Source: Rhodococcus sp. B7740
GTDB taxonomy: Bacteria; Actinomycetota; Actinomycetes; Mycobacteriales; Mycobacteriaceae
Length of the DNA stretch: 64,000 bases
Assembly (NCBI RefSeq): GCF_000954115.1
Contig: NZ_CP010797.1
Location: forward strand, 1,054,001-1,118,000
Reading direction: 5' to 3'
The translations under genes were made by a program, and so were the position numbers. The notes below the pieces were generated by a model. That model was not told the origin of the DNA, searched no databases, and saw nothing but the letters and a program-made list of their open reading frames with translations. Shown one piece after another: positions 61,103 to 64,000 of the stretch. How positions within the stretch are numbered: the stretch's first letter is position 1; each line of letters starts with the position of its first letter.

Positions 61103-61363
61103 GTGAACGCACACGAGAGTTCGGCACCTGGCCGCGCGAAGATGCCCGTCGGATGGGAAGTGTCGCCGTCCGACGACTGGGAGTACGTGCCGTTGCGGTT
61201 GCCACCGGACGTGACCCGTGTGACGGCCTCGATGCGTCTGGCGATTCAGGCGGAGTTCGGCGGCTGGGAACTGTCGCGGGTTCGCCTCTACACCGACGGC
61301 AGCAGGCGTGTGCTGCTCAAACGCAAGAAGACCGCGCATCACATCCCCGAGCCCGGAATCTGA
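61103..61363 (+). CDS. DUF5703-family small protein
   Basis: An 86-aa protein with [20 protein letters not shown] and [24 protein letters not shown], a conserved small actinobacterial family (DUF5703, from recall). The GTG at 61103 has GGAGGAGG just upstream, which decides the start; the ATG overlapping it (61101) meets a stop at once. Function unknown; the strongly basic C-terminus is notable. It precedes pyrD by 82 bp. Confidence 0.8.
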   Translation: MNAHESSAPGRAKMPVGWEVSPSDDWEYVPLRLPPDVTRVTASMRLAIQAEFGGWELSRVRLYTDGSRRVLLKRKKTAHHIPEPGI

Positions 61364-61445
61364 GCGCCTCGCAGTACTGTTCGACCGCACGATCGCTGAA
61401 TCACAGCACGAGTTCTACCCTGCCAGATCGACCGGAGAGAAGACC

Positions 61446-62528
61446 GTGGGAGACCGCCTGTACCGCGTCCTGTTGCGCCTGATGTTCCTCGTGCCACCGG
61501 AGAGGATTCACCATCTGGCGTTCGGTGTGCTTCGCGCTGTCGCCGCGGTGCCTCCGCTCCGCTTTCTGGCCGAGAAGATGTTCGTGGTCGACGATCCACG
61601 ACTGCGCTCGACGGTGTTCGGCGTCGACTTCCCGGCTCCGCTCGGTCTCGCGGCCGGTTTCGACAAGAATGCCGACGGAATCGATGCGTGGGGGCCGATC
61701 GGATTCGGTTTCGCCGAGATCGGCACCGTGACCGCGCAGAGCCAGCCGGGCAATCCGACTCCGAGACTGTTCCGGTTGCCTCTCGACCGGGCGATCGTCA
61801 ACCGCATGGGCTTCAACAACCACGGTGCCGAGCACGCGGCCCAGCGCGTCCGTGCCAGGCGCACCGGTATCCCGATCGGCGCCAACATCGGCAAGACCAA
61901 GATCGTCGAGCCGGACGGTGCCGCCGCGGACTACACGGCCAGCGCCCGGCTTCTGGGCCCGTTGGCGGACTTCGTCGTCGTCAACGTCAGCTCCCCCAAC
62001 ACCCCTGGACTGCGTGACCTGCAGGCCGTGGAATCGCTGCGACCGATCCTGGTGGCGGTGCAGTCGGTGGTGACGGTCCCGGTACTGGTCAAGATCGCCC
62101 CCGACCTGTCCGACGAGGACATCGACGCCGTGGCCGATCTCGCCGTCGAACTCGGTCTCGACGGGATCGTGGCCACCAACACGACGATCTCCCGCGCCGG
62201 TCTGCGCACCGACGCAGAACTGGTTGCCGGAATGGGAGCCGGCGGCCTGTCCGGTGCTCCGTTGGCCGACCGCTCGCTCGAGGTACTGCGACGCCTGTAC
62301 CGCCGAGTGGGTACGCATCTGGCGCTGATCTCCGTCGGCGGAATCGAGACCGAGGCGCAGGCATGGGAACGCATCACCGCGGGCGCGTCGCTGGTGCAGG
62401 GCTACACCGGGTTCGTCTACGGCGGCCCGCTGTGGATCGAGAACATTCACCGCGGACTGGCCGCTCGGCTCGAGCAACACGGGTTCGCCACGATCGCCGA
62501 TGCGGTGGGCTCGGCGAACAAGCCCTGA
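61446..62528 (+). CDS. pyrD: Dihydroorotate dehydrogenase (class 2, quinone) PyrD
   Basis: A 360-aa membrane-associated flavoenzyme of pyrimidine synthesis that oxidises dihydroorotate to orotate with quinone as acceptor. The class 2 N-terminal helix ([23 protein letters not shown]) is present; FMN-site segments are [17 protein letters not shown] and [11 protein letters not shown], and the catalytic Ser lies in [11 protein letters not shown]. The GTG at 61446 has GGAGAG upstream. A strong hairpin follows the stop. Confidence 0.95.
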   Translation: MGDRLYRVLLRLMFLVPPERIHHLAFGVLRAVAAVPPLRFLAEKMFVVDDPRLRSTVFGVDFPAPLGLAAGFDKNADGIDAWGPIGFGFAEIGTVTAQSQPGNPTPRLFRLPLDRAIVNRMGFNNHGAEHAAQRVRARRTGIPIGANIGKTKIVEPDGAAADYTASARLLGPLADFVVVNVSSPNTPGLRDLQAVESLRPILVAVQSVVTVPVLVKIAPDLSDEDIDAVADLAVELGLDGIVATNTTISRAGLRTDAELVAGMGAGGLSGAPLADRSLEVLRRLYRRVGTHLALISVGGIETEAQAWERITAGASLVQGYTGFVYGGPLWIENIHRGLAARLEQHGFATIADAVGSANKP

Positions 62529-62530
62529 AC

Positions 62531-62567
62531 CGTCGGGTGTCGGAAAACGGTTCTCCGACACCCGACG
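62531..62567. terminator. Strong bidirectional terminator hairpin between pyrD and the PEBP gene
   Basis: A perfect 14-bp inverted repeat, CGTCGGGTGTCGGA at 62531-62544 with its complement at 62554-62567, and a 9-nt loop fills the 46-bp gap between the convergent pyrD and PEBP genes. It is the most stable hairpin noticed in the window. Confidence 0.85.
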
Positions 62568-62574
62568 AACGAGC

Positions 62575-63102
62575 TCAGGCCTCGTAGATGCCGGTGAGGA
62601 CCGCACGACCGATGGCGTGCGAGAACAGATTGAAGCCGAGGTAGGCCGGGGTGGCCGTCTCGTCCACTTCGAGCCGTTCCACGTCCACCGCGTGAACCAC
62701 GATGAAGTAGCGATGCGGGCCGTGGCCTGCCGGCGGTGCAGCACCGATGTAGCGGAACAGGCCCGCATCGTTCTTGAGCGTCACCGCAGTGCTGGGCACA
62801 CCGGTCCCGCCGTCATCGCCCGCGCCGGACACCAGCGATGTCGTCTCGACGGGGATGTTCGCCACTGCCCAGTGCCAGAAGCCGGACGCCGTCGGCGCGT
62901 CGGGATCGTAGACGGTGACAGCGAAGCTCTTGGTGCCCTCGGGGAATCCGGACCAGGACAGCTGCGGGGAGTTGTCGTGCCCACCGGCTCCCATGATTCC
63001 ACTGACCTGCTGAGCGGCCAGTGTCTTGCCGTCCTCGACGTCCTCGGACGTCAACTCGAAGGACGGTAGGTCCGGAAGCGAGTCGTATGGGTTGTACGCC
63101 AC
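62575..63102 (-). CDS. YbhB/YbcL-type PEBP protein (Rv2140c-like)
   Basis: A 175-aa phosphatidylethanolamine-binding-protein fold: [19 protein letters not shown] and [13 protein letters not shown] are the two conserved PEBP motifs that line the anion-binding pocket. No signal peptide, so cytoplasmic. The GTG start (63100-63102) has AAAGGA upstream. The bacterial role of this family is unclear. Confidence 0.92.
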   Translation of the reverse strand: MAYNPYDSLPDLPSFELTSEDVEDGKTLAAQQVSGIMGAGGHDNSPQLSWSGFPEGTKSFAVTVYDPDAPTASGFWHWAVANIPVETTSLVSGAGDDGGTGVPSTAVTLKNDAGLFRYIGAAPPAGHGPHRYFIVVHAVDVERLEVDETATPAYLGFNLFSHAIGRAVLTGIYEA

Positions 63103-63118
63103 GATGGTTCCTTTCGTA

Positions 63119-64000
63119 TCAGCTGTGCAGCAAGAAGTGTTCGAGTACCTGTGTACCGAACTCCAACGATTCCACGGGTACTCGTTCGTCGACGCCGTGA
63201 AACAACGCCGCGAAATCCAATTCCGGCGGCAACTTCAGCGGAGCGAAGCCGAAACAGCGAATACCGATGCGCGCGAATGCTTTTGCGTCGGTTCCACCGG
63301 AGAGCATGTACGGAACGGTTCGACCGTTCGGGTCGTGTGCCAACACTGCGTCGTTCATCGCATCGACGAGATCACCGTCGAAGGTGGTCTCGTACGGTTC
63401 CAGTTTCGTGATCCACTCGCGTTCGACGTTCGGGCCGATCAACTCGTCGACCTCCTTCTCGAAGGCCGCCTGCCGGCCCGGCAGCACTCGGCAGTCCACC
63501 ACTGCCGTCGCCGTCTGCGGAATCACGTTGGCCTTATAGCCGGCCGAGAGCATCGTCGGGTTCGCTGTGTCGCGCAGGGTCGCTCCGACGATGCGGGCGA
63601 TGCTGCCGAGCTTGAGCAGGGTGCCGTCGATGTCCGGTGACGTCGGATCGAAATCGAGCCCGGATTCCTCCGACACCGCCTGCAGAAACTGCGAGACCGA
63701 CTCGGTGAGCACCAGCGGGAACGTGTGATTGCCCAGTTTCGCCACTGCTTCGGCCAGGTACGTCACGGCGTTGTCGTCGTGCAGAAACGATCCGTGCCCG
63801 GCTCGCGCCTTCGCCGTCAGCCGCATCCACGCCAGGCTCTTCTCCGCCGTCTCGACCATGTAGAGCCGCTTCTCGGTGCCGTCCGGGCGGGGGACGGTCA
63901 GGGAGAAACCGCCGACCTCGCCGACTGCCTCGGTGACGCCCTCGAACAGGTCCGGTCGGTTGTCGACCAACCAGTGCGATCCGTACTTGCCACCTGCCTC
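63119..64000 (-). CDS. M20-family metallopeptidase (Rv2141c-like), N-terminus missing
   Basis: The frame runs from the stop at 63119 to the window edge, giving about 293 C-terminal residues of an M20/ArgE-DapE-type peptidase. Visible pieces are [14 protein letters not shown] at the truncated end and the dimerisation ('lid') domain around [46 protein letters not shown] is near the C-terminus. The first Zn-binding residues lie beyond the edge. It follows the PEBP gene by 16 bp on the same strand. Confidence 0.9.
   Translation of the reverse strand, partial: EAGGKYGSHWLVDNRPDLFEGVTEAVGEVGGFSLTVPRPDGTEKRLYMVETAEKSLAWMRLTAKARAGHGSFLHDDNAVTYLAEAVAKLGNHTFPLVLTESVSQFLQAVSEESGLDFDPTSPDIDGTLLKLGSIARIVGATLRDTANPTMLSAGYKANVIPQTATAVVDCRVLPGRQAAFEKEVDELIGPNVEREWITKLEPYETTFDGDLVDAMNDAVLAHDPNGRTVPYMLSGGTDAKAFARIGIRCFGFAPLKLPPELDFAALFHGVDERVPVESLEFGTQVLEHFLLHS

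Overview
The window is a gene-dense, GC-rich actinobacterial chromosome segment. Protein content and gene order point to a mycolate-containing actinomycete, most likely Rhodococcus or a close relative (inference). Reasons are the Pup-proteasome cluster with a 65-residue PrcB propeptide, mycothiol ligase mshC, F420-type PPOX proteins, and an order that, from memory, follows the Mycobacterium tuberculosis Rv2061c-Rv2141c block almost gene for gene. No tRNA, rRNA, insertion sequence, phage gene or CRISPR array was seen, and no gene-free stretch exceeds about 300 bp.

Layout. 1-10.2 kb: partial PPOX gene, then aerobic cobalamin genes (cobN with an upstream cobalamin riboswitch, cobG, cobH, cobIJ, cobK, cobL) and an SDR. 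10.2-18.6 kb: biliverdin-reductase-like PPOX protein, nucleotidyltransferase, M24 peptidase, 5'-3' exonuclease, DUF4333 membrane protein, HelY helicase, TatC and TatA. 18.6-29.1 kb: the pupylation/proteasome region (pafC, pafB, pafA, prcA, prcB, pup, dop, mpa), with a PAP2-lipid kinase fusion between pafA and prcA. 29.2-39.3 kb: LppK-like lipoprotein, trmI, RecB-type nuclease, thioesterase, hisG/hisE, HAD phosphatase, B12-dependent methionine synthase metH and a PAC2 protein.

39.3-51.0 kb is the accessory part: a nitrite reductase operon (small unknown protein, nirB, nirD) followed by a complete four-gene Wadjet-type (JetABCD, type II-like) anti-plasmid SMC system. A 32-bp tandem repeat sits just before jetA. 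51.0-64.0 kb returns to the conserved backbone: mshC, SCO1664-like, DUF3090, histidine phosphatase, uppP, a degenerate aldo/keto reductase, a heme-type ABC transporter (hmuTUV), an Rv2137c-like protein, LppL-like lipoprotein, DUF5703, pyrD, a PEBP protein and a truncated M20 peptidase.

How it fits together: B12 synthesis (cob) supplies MetH. Pup is deamidated by Dop, ligated by PafA, and pupylated proteins are unfolded by Mpa into PrcAB, while PafBC is a DNA-damage transcription regulator. The hmu operon carries a DtxR/IdeR-like box. A recurrent signal is a TANNNT (often TAGGCT) hexamer 6-8 nt before the start codon, which suggests that many operons here are transcribed as leaderless mRNAs.
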